DNA from: Piscicola geometra
Taxonomy: Eukaryota; Annelida; Clitellata; Hirudinida; Piscicolidae
Assembly: GCA_943735955.1 (NCBI GenBank)
Contig: OX030964.1
Coordinates: 7,156,997-7,220,996 of the forward strand
DNA length: 64,000 nt
Direction of reading: 5' to 3'
In this document: in pieces, positions 1 to 15,800 of the stretch
How positions within the stretch are numbered: position 1 is the first letter of the stretch
Layout of the letters: every line of letters starts with the position of its first letter
Position numbers and translations under genes: made by a program
The notes under the pieces: model-generated
Database searches by the model: none
What the model saw: only the letters and a program-made list of their open reading frames with translations
Told to the model about the DNA's origin: nothing

Positions 1-286
1 CGGGGATGGCTTAGATGGTAGACGTCGGACTTGCGACTCAAAGGTTGGCTGATCGAATCCCTGATAAGCAACCGTGAACTTTCATGTACCTAGAGTATAT
101 GATGCGGTGTTTGCGACGTATGCATTGAGAGATGTGTACGTAGTGTGGAGTGGCGCCTTTGGCGCATAAGAACCATTGTAACATGGCCTGCGTCTGTCAG
201 GGTGTGAATAATACAGACCATAAAAAAACATTTAAAAACAACAACATTATTACTATCATCACCATCGTCATCATCATCATCATCAG
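1..286 (+). mobile_element. tRNA-derived SINE with (ATC)n tail inside a supervillin intron
   Basis: The start resembles a tRNA-type Pol III promoter: A-box-like TGGCTTAGATGG at 7-18 and B-box-like TGATCGAATCC at 50-60, with normal spacing. A unique body of about 170 bp follows, then an A-rich stretch and an ATC-rich tail (about 246-284). The tail ends in CATCAG, the 3' splice site used by the exon at 287. The 5' boundary may lie outside the window. It could be a degenerate tRNA pseudogene, but body plus simple tail favours a SINE. Confidence 0.55.
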
Positions 287-2986
287 AAAAAATACTCGTG
301 TGGCATGGATGCAAGGCGAGTGGAGTAGTTAGACGTACCATCAAGAGAATCGTTGACCTCATAACCACTTTGAAGTGTGTGGGAACATTTGATTTTTAAC
401 GTTTTAAACTTTTTTTAGTTAATAATCTTTTCTTTTGGGGTTTAAAGTAGAGACAAAAACACACACACACACATCTCCACACTCAAAAACACACATACAC
501 CCCCCCCCCTCCACACCCAAAAAAACACACACACAAACACTCCTCCCCACGCAAACACAACTCCCCACACAGCCACTTCGGCTTCAAGAAGCCGCCAAGC
601 AGCGGCCACTACAGAGAAGTGGTTGAGGGCAGCAGTGGCAGTGGTGGTCAGGCCGGAGCAGTGGTGAAGGAGTTCTTTGGGAATGAAGCACCACTGCTGC
701 ATGCCACTCTCTACCACTCGCTTGTTGATGGTGAGGTGATTTTGTTGGGGTTCATTGAATAATAGTAATATTATTAAAATTAGATTTTTTATTTGTTCAT
801 TTAGTAGTAATTATTACATTATCACCACCATCATCATTGTCATCATCATCATCATCACCACCATCGTCACAGATACTCACGCACACATGCACACACCTCG
901 TCTCTTCCACTTCACATCCACAAGCGGTGTCTTCAAGGCTGAGCGCGTATTTTGTCATAATAATAACGGAAATCATAATAATAATAAAAATCATGGAAAT
1001 AATATTCATAATAAATGTAATGTAGAGGCCTCAATCTTTCCATTCTACCAACACGACCTTCACAACGTGGAGCAGCCAGGTGCGTGCAAGAGTACATTCA
1101 CCTTGCCAACCTTCACCCTCCTCAAATACCACAACCTTTGCACTTTCTTCGAAAAATATTACTGGTTGATTGCGGTGCTTTTATTGATTATTTCAAAATT
1201 ATTTATTTACCATGGATTTTTGTGTTTGAAAAATATTCTTTTTTACTTCACCACCACCAACACTACAGCTCTCTTCCTGATCGACAACCACCACACCGTC
1301 TATCTATGGCAAGGCTCTTGGCCTGCAAAGGAAAACAACAACTACAACATCAATGAAAACACCAGCAACAATGAAGATACAAACAACAACAGCAACGGCA
1401 ACAACAACAACAACACAACGGGTTCAGCTTCTCAAAGATTCAATTCTTCTCGCAAACTTGCCATCCAAACCGCCCTCAACTACTGCGCAGGCTGGCTTCT
1501 TTTTATTATAGTTACCACTACCTTTTTATACTTTTTTCTTTTCATTTTTTTTTTCAATAATCAAAAACCACCACTACCATCAGTAACTTCAATATTATTT
1601 AAAACACAATTTAGGCAACGCCAATCCAGTCCAAACAACAACAACAACTCTAACAACAACAACAATTTCAACAACCTCCCACCACAGCCAAGACCCTTCG
1701 ACCACCTTGTTTTCTGGTGCTAGCAGGACTCGAACCCACGACCTTCACGTCCATTTTTCCTTTTTGGAAGATTGACGCGGCTCTAATAAATGAAGTTATG
1801 AAGGTACCTGTTGTGATTGATTCATTTAAATGAAACAATATTAATAACAATTTATAATATTATAATAAATTAAATTAAATTAAAATAGAATACTATTCAT
1901 TTCTTAGATATTTGAATAATCGGCACTGCTTTAATTATTATTATTATTCAGTTATTTATTTATTATTAATATTTATTTAACATTTTTTCTCAAGAATAAG
2001 AGTCTTTGCGAGGAGAATATGAAGCCATTGACTCAAATAATCAGCAAGTTATCAAGGTGGTTGGGGATGAAGATGGGTGGGGATGGTTGGGTGGGAAGAT
2101 GGGTGGGGTTGGTTGAGGGGTGGAGATGGGTGGGGTTGGTTGGGTGGGAAGATGGGTGGGGTTGGTTGAGGGGTGGAGATGGGTGGGAATGGTTGGGGGG
2201 TGGAGATGGGTGGGAATGGTTGGGTTGGGATGAGTTGGGATGTGAATGGGTAAGGATAGTTGCGTGTGGGATGGATGAAAGTAGTTTTGTGTGGATGGAT
2301 GGGGATAGTTGGGTGTAAGGGTGGATGGTCTGGTTGGGTATGGAATGATAGCGGTTTGTTGGTGATGATTGGTTGGGTGGTAAAGAGAATGTTGCGATGT
2401 ATAGTGGCACCTATTGAGTTATAAAAAATTTATCAACAAAAACTACTTAAACACACCACAACCAGCCAAACCCATAACCAACCTCTAACCACACGCACAG
2501 GCAAGAATACAGCCTACAGGAGTTAAGGCAAAAGCCTGACGGTGTTGATCTTTTGAGGCTTGAAACTTACCTGTGTGAAGAAGAATTCAAGGTAGGGCTG
2601 CATGCTGAATTGGTGGTCAGGAGGGGTGGTTTGCGATGGTGTGGGTGATTAGTGGTCGAGTGGTTAACGACTTGTGACGTGTCGTCATAGGTCGTGGGTT
2701 CGATTCATCATTATCACCACCACCACCACCATAATCACCACCATCACCACTACCCTACTATCATCATTAACACTACCATTAACATCATCATCAACACTAC
2801 CATTAAAATCATCATCAACACTACCATTAACATCATCATCAACACTACCATTAACATCATTATCAACACTACCATTAACATCACCATCATCATCATCAGG
2901 AGCTCTTCGGCATGGACAAGACTTCTTTCCAGGAACTTCCGCATTGGAAGAAATGCAAGCTCAAGAAAGAAGCTGATCTGTTTTGA
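287..2986 (+). CDS. SVIL: Supervillin-like protein, C-terminal part (9 exons; 5' end outside window)
   Basis: Exons: 287-374, 573-730, 873-946, 1028-1079, 1269-1490, 1688-1803, 1995-2056, 2501-2591, 2900-2986 (stop TGA 2984-2986). They give about 315 residues in one consistent frame. Supervillin is an actin- and membrane-associated gelsolin/villin-superfamily protein. The order matches the vertebrate C-terminus: VWHGCKA of a gelsolin-like repeat, [63 protein letters not shown], then the villin headpiece [13 protein letters not shown]...FGM...[16 protein letters not shown] ending at the stop, as in villin-type headpieces. An Asn-rich insertion of roughly 27 residues follows SWP, where vertebrate supervillins have a short loop. 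The intron after 1490 seems to start GC, not GT. The first exon starts at intron phase 1, so upstream exons must exist left of the window. Family assignment is strong; vertebrate comparison is from memory. Confidence 0.93.
2057..2345 (+). repeat. G-rich minisatellite in supervillin intron, starting at the splice donor
   Basis: Imperfect repeats of GGTTGGGTGGGAAGATGGG-type units start within a few bases of the donor after 2056 and degrade rightwards. Closely spaced GGG/GGGG runs on the sense strand give G-quadruplex potential in DNA and pre-mRNA. Confidence 0.8.
2648..2899 (+). mobile_element. tRNA-derived SINE head with long (ATC/ATT)n tail in the last supervillin intron
   Basis: A-box-like TGGTCGAGTGG lies at 2653-2663 and a near-perfect B-box GGTTCGATTC at 2697-2706, 33 bp apart. 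An imperfect (ATC)n/(CACCATTAACATCATCAT) repeat starts at once and runs to 2899, where CATCATCATCAG is the acceptor of the last supervillin exon. The head is similar to the minus-strand element at 50145-50218. The promoter boxes are seen; the SINE class is inferred. Confidence 0.55.
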
Positions 2987-2987
2987 T

Positions 2988-2990
<3 letters not shown>

Positions 2991-3050
<60 letters not shown>

Positions 3051-3114
3051 CACACATACACACACACACACACACACGCACACACACACACACACACACG
3101 CACACACATACACA

Positions 3115-3162
<48 letters not shown>

Positions 3163-3194
3163 CACACACACACATACACACACACACACACACA
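2991..3194 (+). repeat. (CA)n microsatellite in the supervillin 3'UTR
   Basis: Just over 200 bp of CA repeats with a few CG/TA interruptions begins four bases after the supervillin stop codon. It should therefore be transcribed as CA repeats in the 3'UTR if the poly(A) signal at 3311 is used. Confidence 0.9.
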
Positions 3195-3310
3195 AACCTT
3201 TTTGCATTTAGCATTCCACTCCAGGGTTTTATGCAATTGTTTAACGTTCAGAAATACTTCCTATGGTATTATAATAACATCAATATATTGAATATTTTGT
3301 ATTTTAATTA

Positions 3311-3316
3311 AATAAA
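3311..3316 (+). terminator. Candidate poly(A) signal of supervillin
   Basis: This is the first well-placed AATAAA after the supervillin stop, about 325 bp downstream. Assignment is by position only. Confidence 0.5.
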
Positions 3317-4985
3317 AACTGGATGATAGTAACTAATTAAAATATGATAGTATTTAAAATCAAAAGAATATATTTCTGAAATATTCAAGTTTTTATAGAT
3401 TTTAAATTCATTTTAACGATCAAAGGGTTTTCAAGCATATTTTGCTCTTTTTCAAGTATAATTCAGAATGATAATCATGACATAACAGTTCAATTCCTAT
3501 GATTTGATACACTTAATGATTTTGAATTTATACAAATAAGCTCAATTTTCATTGGACAATTAACGATTAAACTCAAATAATTTGCTTTTAAAATAATATA
3601 TTTCTTAATTTAAAATAAATTTTCATGAGTTTTAATACAAATATTACAACAAATTATTTCTCAAATTGAGCCACTGCCTTTGCAACCCAGTTTTCAAAGT
3701 GCCAATTTTTTAATAGATTTTTAGTTTCCCATTTGCAATCATTTATTTTTATCTTTTTTATATTAAATTGATTAATAATTAAAATAAACAATAAAAATAT
3801 TTATTTTAGCTTTTTGATTTAATTAAATTATTCCAAACTAAAAACATTATTTTTTGTGATTTTACTTTTTTCTTTCCAGTTTCTGCTTTCTATCGCTATT
3901 GTTCGTCTGCTCATTCCACCTATTTCTTGCTTGAAACGCACGTACGCACACACACACACACAAACCCTCCCACACACACGCACACACACACACACAAACC
4001 CTCCCACACACACGCACACACACACACACAAACCCTCCCACACACACACACAAAAACCCACACACACACAAACCCTCCCACACACACACACACAAACCCT
4101 CCCACACACACACACACAAACTCTCCCACACACACACACACAAACCCTCCCACACACACACACACAAACCCTCTCACACACACACACAAACCCTCCCACA
4201 CACACACACACACGAACCCACTCATTTATCCAGTCACAAAAACTCACCCACCGTCACACCCACAGGCAGTTTTTTAGATTATTTTTCTAGCGTGAACTTA
4301 CATAATTGTTTGATTGAAACCTAATCGATTGTAATCATGCATTTTAATCACCTTGTTATCATGTGATTGAAAAGTGTTCATTTTGATTATATTTTCCAAT
4401 TCTCTCCCATAAAAATGTTTTTTTTATTAATTATGGGACATATCAAAATAAAATTAAAATCAATTTTAACGAAATTATGAAATCAAATTCACTAACTTTT
4501 CTTAATGTAAAACTCTTTAACGTTCTTAAAAGTTCAAATTTTAGATAAATAGAACATATAGGCTTTATTATAGCCTATAAATTAGTGCTTCTCAGATCTT
4601 TTTAACTGTCAATTTAATAATTTTGTTGAACTCATGCTAATAAAAATCACAGTTGATTCTTTATTCTCTCATCAAAGAAAATGACTGGCATAAATTATAA
4701 ATAAATATTTCATATTTGTTTAATTATTTGCAATACCTATTCAGAAAAACACTCGCATATTTCTTTCCTCAATCATCACTTCACAATTTCTTCCAATTTC
4801 TCTGCCACATGCAATATGTGACAATTGACGGGGTTGGAGAGGCTCGATCTTTGTTGGAACCCCGCTACACCACTACCACTACAACCACCACTCCTCCATA
4901 ACCCAACAACCACTCCTCCATAACCACCACTCCACCACAACCACCACCACCACCACTCCACCACAACCACCACCACCACCACCAC
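3317..4985. other. Intergenic space between convergent supervillin and OLA1, with a CA/CCCTCC minisatellite
   Basis: AT-rich sequence with no credible exon. Positions 3948-4216 hold a minisatellite of CACACA runs separated by AACCCTCC. The right end (4870-4985) is a (CCA)n-rich tract that would be GGT-rich in the OLA1 3'UTR. A minus-strand AATAAA (TTTATT at 4660-4665) is a possible OLA1 poly(A) signal. Confidence 0.6.
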
Positions 4986-8832
<3,847 letters not shown>

Positions 8833-9177
8833 CTGATGATGTGTTGAGAATGAAGTTAGGGAAATATAATATATTGAATTTATTTTTCCTAAATGAAAAA
8901 GATTAATTAATATGTTGGTGTCTGAGCAGTTAGTAAAGCTACTAGAATAATTTGGGAAAATATATGAAATTATAAAAATAATTGAACAAATTAAATAAAT
9001 AAAAATTTAGATATGTGATTTGAAATTTTAAAATGTACAAATAGTGGCTAGAAGAACCTTCAATGAAGATTTATGCTAAAATACAGCAGTAAAATTCTTA
9101 AAGATGAAACACTTTAAAATCAAAACTGATTATAAATCATGAAAAATTAAGTAAATAATTAAGTTTTAAAAACGTAC

Positions 9178-9245
9178 CTTATATATTATTAAATTGCAGC
9201 AGGAGAACACGTTCACTGAAACTCCGAGCGGCTTGGAGCAACGGG
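9178..9245 (-). other. OLA1: Probable OLA1 5'UTR exon and promoter-proximal region
   Basis: On the minus strand AAG followed by GTACGTT at 9178/9177 is a good 5' splice donor, and an acceptor lies directly before the OLA1 ATG. A noncoding first exon ending at 9178 would fit. It is locally richer in GC than the flanks. The transcription start is not visible. Confidence 0.5.
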
Positions 9246-9626
9246 GTTTGACTAAACTTTAGTCACTAAAGTCGATATAGATTTTGTTTTATTGCACAAC
9301 ATTAATTATTTTTGTTAAAATTATATTACTGTATAATGGCTTAAATTCAAAAAATTAAACTTTACAATTTTTGTAAACATAACTTAGTTAAATAATAGTA
9401 CAGTTTGTCAGTTTTATTGAGTCTAATACAAAATAGAACGCTTCAAATTGAATTCATCTGACATTCCATCTGAACTATACAAACTATTATGTGAATAAAT
9501 ATATTAAAATGTATCCAAAGCCTAGCTAATGTTGTATTGAATTTTTAAAGTTGAAAAGACGTGCACTTACTAATTAAATGATATACGGTTAAAAACAAAC
9601 AATTTAAATGTGTCTTAAAAATTCTA

Positions 9627-12600
9627 TCACTTCACAATCTTGACCACATTTCTATTTCCTGTAACAGTCTTCCCTAAATTATCATCTCTCGTAACATTGG
9701 CCTTAGAAACAAAATTGTAATTGTTGTCAACAAAACCGTCATTATCACCCTTTCTCGCATCAAGTATGTTGGGACCGTCTCTTTTTCTGATGCCTTCTCC
9801 TGGTTTATCTATATTAACTGCCCTTTCACTGTCTTCATCGCCCTTTTTGACCCACACTCTACTCACAATCGCCTTGTTCTTGTTCTCTAGATTTAGCTGT
9901 TTGAAAATAATGTAAAGTTTATTAACAGTTTTAATTTTCAATTATGGATTAGTATCAAAGCTTCAAGAGTCATATTTAATATTTCATTAGACTAACTCAA
10001 TTAACCTTTTAACTACACCTGAGAACTATTATATTCACGTTTCAAAAAACGACCCCAACTAACCGGGTTTGGGTCAGCGTTGGCATCATAACTCTGGACA
10101 ATGATCCTGTAGGTGGTGTTCTTGACCCCAGCGAACCACAGCATGTACAAGAGAGTCCACCAACCAACAAACAAGCGGTACTGTTGGCTCCTCGTGGAGT
10201 CTGGCAGCTGGGCTGTCGATGGGTCGAAAAAGGGTCAAAGAAATTTTTATTAATGTGCAAAACAGGAGTTCTAAATAGGGTCGGTAGAGTTTAAAAATTA
10301 AAAAATGCTTTTAATTCCCTATAAATGTACGTTTTTTGGAAGTGTTTTATAATGATTTAATTATAATCGTTTCAGCGTTTCAAAATCTATTTTAAAATAT
10401 TTCAAAAAACTAAAATTGATTCTCAAACCTGGCACAAACTGTCCGGGCCCAATGAAGAAGACAGCGATGATGCCGACACTGGCCCAGTAGTCAAGGTTTG
10501 GGTCGAATAGTTTGAAGAAGCCGGTTGGAATCAAACATAAGAAAATGAAGCCAAGAAGAAGCAAAATAAAGGTCCTTGTGATGTGGACCTGTTGGGAGGG
10601 TGGAACGAAAGGGGAGATTTGAAAGAGGTTATTAGTTATCACTTCTAAGCAAGCATTCACCCTTAAAAGCATTCATACATTTCTATAAGCAGCATCACCA
10701 CAAGAAAACACAAATCAATTATATAAACACAATCAATCAACAAACACTCTGCCTCACCACCACCTCACCACTACCTCCACACACAAAAATCACTCACGCC
10801 AGCGTAATCCTTATAGCGGGCATTCCTCCAAAAGACCCTTCTGGCGAAGTCCGACAAACTCAACAGCTGCAAACTCACTCCGAACACCACGCTGACGAAG
10901 ATCGGCAGACCGACGAGCTCGTAGATGAGGAGAAATATCTTTCCACCGACGCTCTTCGGAGGACTGGCGCCGAAGCCTGGGTGATTGTGGTGGTGATGGT
11001 AGTTTGATTGATAAAAATCTTGTTTAAGTTGTGTGGTTCATTGAGTTTGCCTAGGTTTATGGAGTAATTTCAAGGTGTTTTGTGACTTTTTGGAGACAAT
11101 GAAAGTTTTAAAATGTGTTTGTTTTCTGAAAAACATTCTGTTAACGCTTTTCAGAAAAAAGGAAGTTAAAAGGATAATTATGAAGGGAACAGGTAAACAC
11201 AGTAGATTAATGAGCAAGAAATATATAAAAATGTTTTCTGGAATTGCCTGCAACGTAAATGGAAGCAATAAAGACGGTCTAAAAGAGATATAAATAATAA
11301 TTAAACTGAATTATTCGTTTTTGATAATTAAATAAAAATTAAATTCTAAATAACTTTTTTAATATAAAAGTAACTTGTAAATCAAAAATAAGTATAAATT
11401 ATGAAACATCAATTTTAAAACAAAAATGAAAAATATGATAGATCATTCCCATCAACACCAAGATCATCATCAACCTCATCATCATCATCACCACCACCAC
11501 CACCATCATCATCACCATCATCATCATCATCATCATCCTCATCACCGATAGAGCTGATCATCTGCATGGAAGCGTAGGTGCTGGATAAGTAGTCCCACGA
11601 TGTGCCAACAAAGTTGCCTTTGTGACGTCATATGGAGTGATGATGACGAGGATGATGATGATGATGATGATAATGATGATGATGAAGAGGATGATAATGA
11701 TGATGATTATAATGATGATGACTATGATGAAAATTTTGATTATAATGTTGTTATTTAGAACAAAAACCATCTGTGATATGAGAGTAAATAGGCGAATGAT
11801 TTAATGTGGATATATTAGCCACGTGTTGACGACAGTTGTAGTGCGAGGCTGACGTGTTTGGAGAAAAAAAAACAAGAAAAAAACAAGAAGAAAAAACAAG
11901 AAGAAAAAACAAGAAGAAAAAACAAGAAGAAAAAACAAGAAGAGAAAAAGAAGAGGGTTGTGGTGTTTTTGGAGAGATAAAGATTAGGGGTGATGATGGT
12001 AAGAATCAGGAAAAAATATTTTGGCGACATTGTGGTGAGAATGAAACAGAATTGAAAAGTGAAGTCTTGGAATTGAAAGAAGGAGTTTGGAAAGATGATG
12101 GTGAAGAAAATTACACGGTAAATAAGATCGATGATAAAGAGAAAAGTATATAAAAAGTAAGTTAATTTTTAGAAAGTAGAGTTTTCAACCTTTATCGTAT
12201 TTAAATTTTAGTTTGTACGCCTTATCCATGGTTTTGTAGAGTTTCAATAAGTCATTCTTGCTGAGGCATGGATGGGAGGCTGATGGGGAAATAAAATAAA
12301 GTTAATTAAATTTTAATTTAAGATAAAATCAAAAAATGGGAAAATGATTGAATTAGTTGAAGAGATCGGTGGTTGGTGAAAAGTTAGGAAAAGTGGGGAA
12401 TTACGTGTCCCAAGGGAGAAATCGCTGGTGAAAAAGGTTTTTGGAAGATTTTACGGTAATAAAAATAGAAAATAAGCAATGAGCGGTAGATAAAGATTGT
12501 GAAATGGTTTTTAAATGACGCGTGGTAATGAAGGCAGTTGAAGAGGATTTTGGTGAACCTGAAATCTACATGCGGCGAGAGGTTAATGGAAAATACAAGT

Positions 12601-12882
12601 ATGAAGAAAACTCAAAAATCAAACATTTGTTAGTTCACAACGAATAAATAAAACATTGTTTTTACAGAAATAAAGCTTAAAGCAGTCTTCAAAAACTTTT
12701 GATATGTTGATACGACACAAGCACCAACCTCTGAACGCTTCGAATTCTTTGGTGACGAGAGCGGCCTTGTCGAAGCCTTGCTGGTTTTCCAAGGCATGAA
12801 TGATCAATCCAGCCACCACCACGATGACAAACTGAAACAGCAGCAGTATCAATATCTTCCACCACTTCAGCATCTGGTTCAT
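9627..12882 (-). CDS. Two-pore-domain potassium (K2P) channel, complete, 7 exons, 357 aa, atypical second filter
   Basis: Exons in transcript order: 12882-12729, 12279-12190, 11617-11546, 10976-10798, 10588-10429, 10212-10064, 9896-9627. They sum to 1,074 nt with matching phases. K2P subunits dimerise in membranes to form leak K+ pores. Layout: M1 about residues 5-28 (ILILLLFQFVIVVVAGLI); extracellular cap to about 85; pore helix 1 with WDYLSSTYASMQMISSIGFG (filter GFG 106-108); M2 with GKIFLIYELVGLPIFVSVVF; M3 with RTFILLLLGFIFLCLIPTG; pore helix 2 DYWASVGIIAVFFIGPGQFV (filter GPG 212-214); M4 around YRLFVGWWTLLYMLWFAGV; polar 89-residue tail. Filter 2 is normally T-x-G-F/Y/L-G-D; here it is F-I-G-P-G-Q, so conduction or selectivity may be altered. 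The start ATG could be one of two nearby (12882 or three codons later). The subfamily is not recognised. Confidence 0.88.
11458..11545 (-). repeat. (GAT)n-rich tract at the donor of K2P intron 3
   Basis: Exon 3 ends TCTATCG at 11546 and the intron starts GTGATGAGGATGATGATG. The acceptor end of the same intron (about 10977-11000) is CCATCACCACCACAATCACC, which is ATC-like. A second GAT-type array of opposite orientation lies just upstream of exon 3 (11636-11735). Confidence 0.8.
11866..11950 (+). repeat. AAGAAGAAAAAAC minisatellite in K2P intron 2
   Basis: Six to seven copies of a 13-bp A/G-rich unit, purine-only except for one C per unit on the + strand. On the transcript strand it is pyrimidine-rich. 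Confidence 0.85.
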
Positions 12883-15800
12883 ATGATTTTAGGTGAGATG
12901 TTGAGAAAGTCTGGGTGGATGAAGGTGAAAAGACCTGGATGGTTGATGGTTGAGCGTGGTTGGTGGTGAGTAATATTGGTGATGTTAACTGGGATGATGG
13001 TTGGAAGCATGGTGGTGGAAGGTTGGTTAGTGTGTTAGAGAGCGAACTGAGTAGGTATTGATGGAGGATGAGAGTTATGTTGGTTGCGGCCTGGGAAACG
13101 TGGAAAAGGTTCACTACAGATTCTATTCAAAAAAGGGATATTAGAAGGATAGTCAATAAAAACGAAAAGTTTAACAAGTACTATTTGCCTAAAAAACCTT
13201 TGATTAGTTTATGCTGGAGTTTCTACCTTGTTTGCTTAGACTCCACAGACTATGTTCAAAGGAAGATTGAGAAATATTAAAACAATAAAAGACAATTAAA
13301 ATTGTGAATAATTTAATTATTTAAATAACTATTTACAAAATTTGAAACTTTAAACATTTTTTCCTATCATTTTAACTGTGTAAACCTTGTGTTGATTTTT
13401 TCAAATAATTTATTAGGTTTGATATTATAATTAAAATTTTATTCGACAGTCAAGCTCATAGTAGATGAATGCTGGTTTACAACAAGCCATTATAGTATGA
13501 TACACATACCCCAGACTTATCTTCTATCTTAATTAAACATTTTTTTAAAAATTGCTAATTATTTAATATAAAAAAATGAATATCTTATAAAATACATTTC
13601 AAAATAACGAAAAAAACTTCTTTATTTTCTAAGCTAATAAAAAAGAAATAACTCATGAATATATAGTGATGAAAGCAAGACAATGTCTTCTCGCCTTTTG
13701 AGGTATTAAGCAGAAGAATGAAAGACATAACGGCCTGAACAAATTAGGCGTGTTTGTTTCGGCTGCTATTGTTAGGGTCCGCTGTTTGTAGTGGTTTTAT
13801 TGCAAAATTGTAATTTGTCTTTTATTTTTTTGAGCACCTCTGTGTTTGGGTTGTACTTGAAGCTGTTCGCTGTTTTTAAGTTCGATTTTTATGTGGTTGT
13901 TTTTAATTTTTTTGGTAACTAAGTTTTCTTGTGATTGCTTTTTATGTTTTATAATTTTGTGAGAAGAAAAATTATACTTTTAAAATGTTTTTTTCTTTAT
14001 TAAATCGTCATACGGTTACTTTCCTTTGGTAAAATTTATTTTTTCTATGAATTTCCTTTACAAGGTGTTATGTTATTTTATCTTTCAGAATCTATCATTT
14101 TTCCGGCCATTATTTTCCAATAATTTTCCATTAATCGATTTGCCATGCGTACTAAGCAGGAAGTATATTCACATTGCCCAAGTTTACGCCCACTCAAATG
14201 TTTTGCATAGTATTTTTTTGATTTATAAGAAATGTTGAATATTTAAAAAACAAATAAAAAGTTTTATTATTTTATTTTATTTATTTTTCCTTTATCGCTA
14301 CATAAAAACTCTTCAAAATCTCTAACACGGCCAATTGAACAAGCGAATAGTTATTTACTTTGGCGCAGTTAAGGTTTCAAGTGATAAGAGCAAAATTAAA
14401 CATATAAAATAAAATACTATATTTTAAAAAAATAATATAGATAAAATAAGTGTTGAAAAAACTAATAAAAAAATTAAATTTAAAATGGGACTGATGAAAT
14501 TATAAAAATAAAAATAACTTTAAAAAATTTATTAGGCGCGATTAATTTTTTAAGAGGAAGAGTAAAAAAACATGAAAAATAGGCAACAAATTCGTAAACT
14601 GAAATGTAAAAAAATATATAATACATTGTAAAAAATAATTTTTAATGAAAGAAGGCTGATATAGAAAATATCTAGAATATTTTAAAGGTTTAGTTTTTTT
14701 GAACCACATGAAAAAAGAATTTATATTTTAAACTTATTAAGAAATGCAAAATTCAAATAAAAAAGGTTTATTGCTTATTTTTTTATATAACAATGAAATA
14801 AAAAAACACAAGAAATTTATAAAAAACTTGAAAAAGTGGAAAAAAAGTAAAGTTTAACAAAATAAATAAAAGGAAGAGGGACATTCCTCTTAATTGAGTG
14901 AGTCAACGACTGAGATGTGACACGATTTTGGAATGAAGAGGTACGACATTGTATTATTTCAATGATTAAAACTAAAGAAAAACTGAAATAAATGCAAAAT
15001 TAATAATTTAAAGCAAAATTTAAATTAAACTGATAAAGTGTGCATTGTTTGAAAGTAAAATGTTTATTTTGAAAACTTTCTATTTTTATTTTAAAAGTAT
15101 TTAGTTAAAAAATGTGGATAACAATATTTTAAATGACGAATTTGAGAGATTAAGCAAGCAGGGATAACATAAGTTTTAACGAAGAGAAATAATTTAGATT
15201 AATGTTTTGAATGTGAATATTTGAAAGATTCTCTCCCAAGTTGCGATAGTTGTTGCATCTGAAAATCCTTATCGAAGTTGTTGTGACTTCTGTGTGTGGT
15301 GTTAGTTTTGTCGTAATTGCTGTAGTTGACGTTTTGAAAAGTTGGAATTCTTGTCGTTTCCATTGTAGTTTTGAAAGTTTAAATCCAATGACGTTTGTGG
15401 TGAGTGTGAGAGTGATGGGAGTTGATGATGAAATAAAATAAAAATAGTTTGCTTTGACAGATTAAATTGATTTTTATAAAAATTTGATGGAAATTTACGC
15501 ATGAACGAAAGTGCTATAGATGAGTGACTGCGTCGATAAATGGATGGATGGCTGTGAGTGATTGAGTGTGAAATAAAGGAGTGCTCCGATAAAGAAATTA
15601 ATAGATAGCCAAACAAAAAATGAATAGATGGATAAATGGATAAATAATATGTAGATGAATGGGATAATGAGATGCTGAAAACGCAAATGAGAAGATAGGC
15701 CAGCAAATGGAGGAATGGAAAGAGTTTGTGAATGATTATGGGACCAATAAGTGGATGATAAATGAATAATTTAGGACGCGAATAATTAGAAGGGTAAACA

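Noticed and set aside
755..1723. Single 322-residue frame over the supervillin region
   Set aside because: It merges real exon pieces with intron sequence; family alignment and splice sites show several exons in different frames.
2694..3311. Long frames of Thr-His, Cys-Val and similar dipeptides over CA/GT arrays (also 3828-4290, 5249-5705, 22410-22851, 37755-38545, 38712-38952)
   Set aside because: They are translations of microsatellites; all frames are open on both strands and there are no flanking coding signals.
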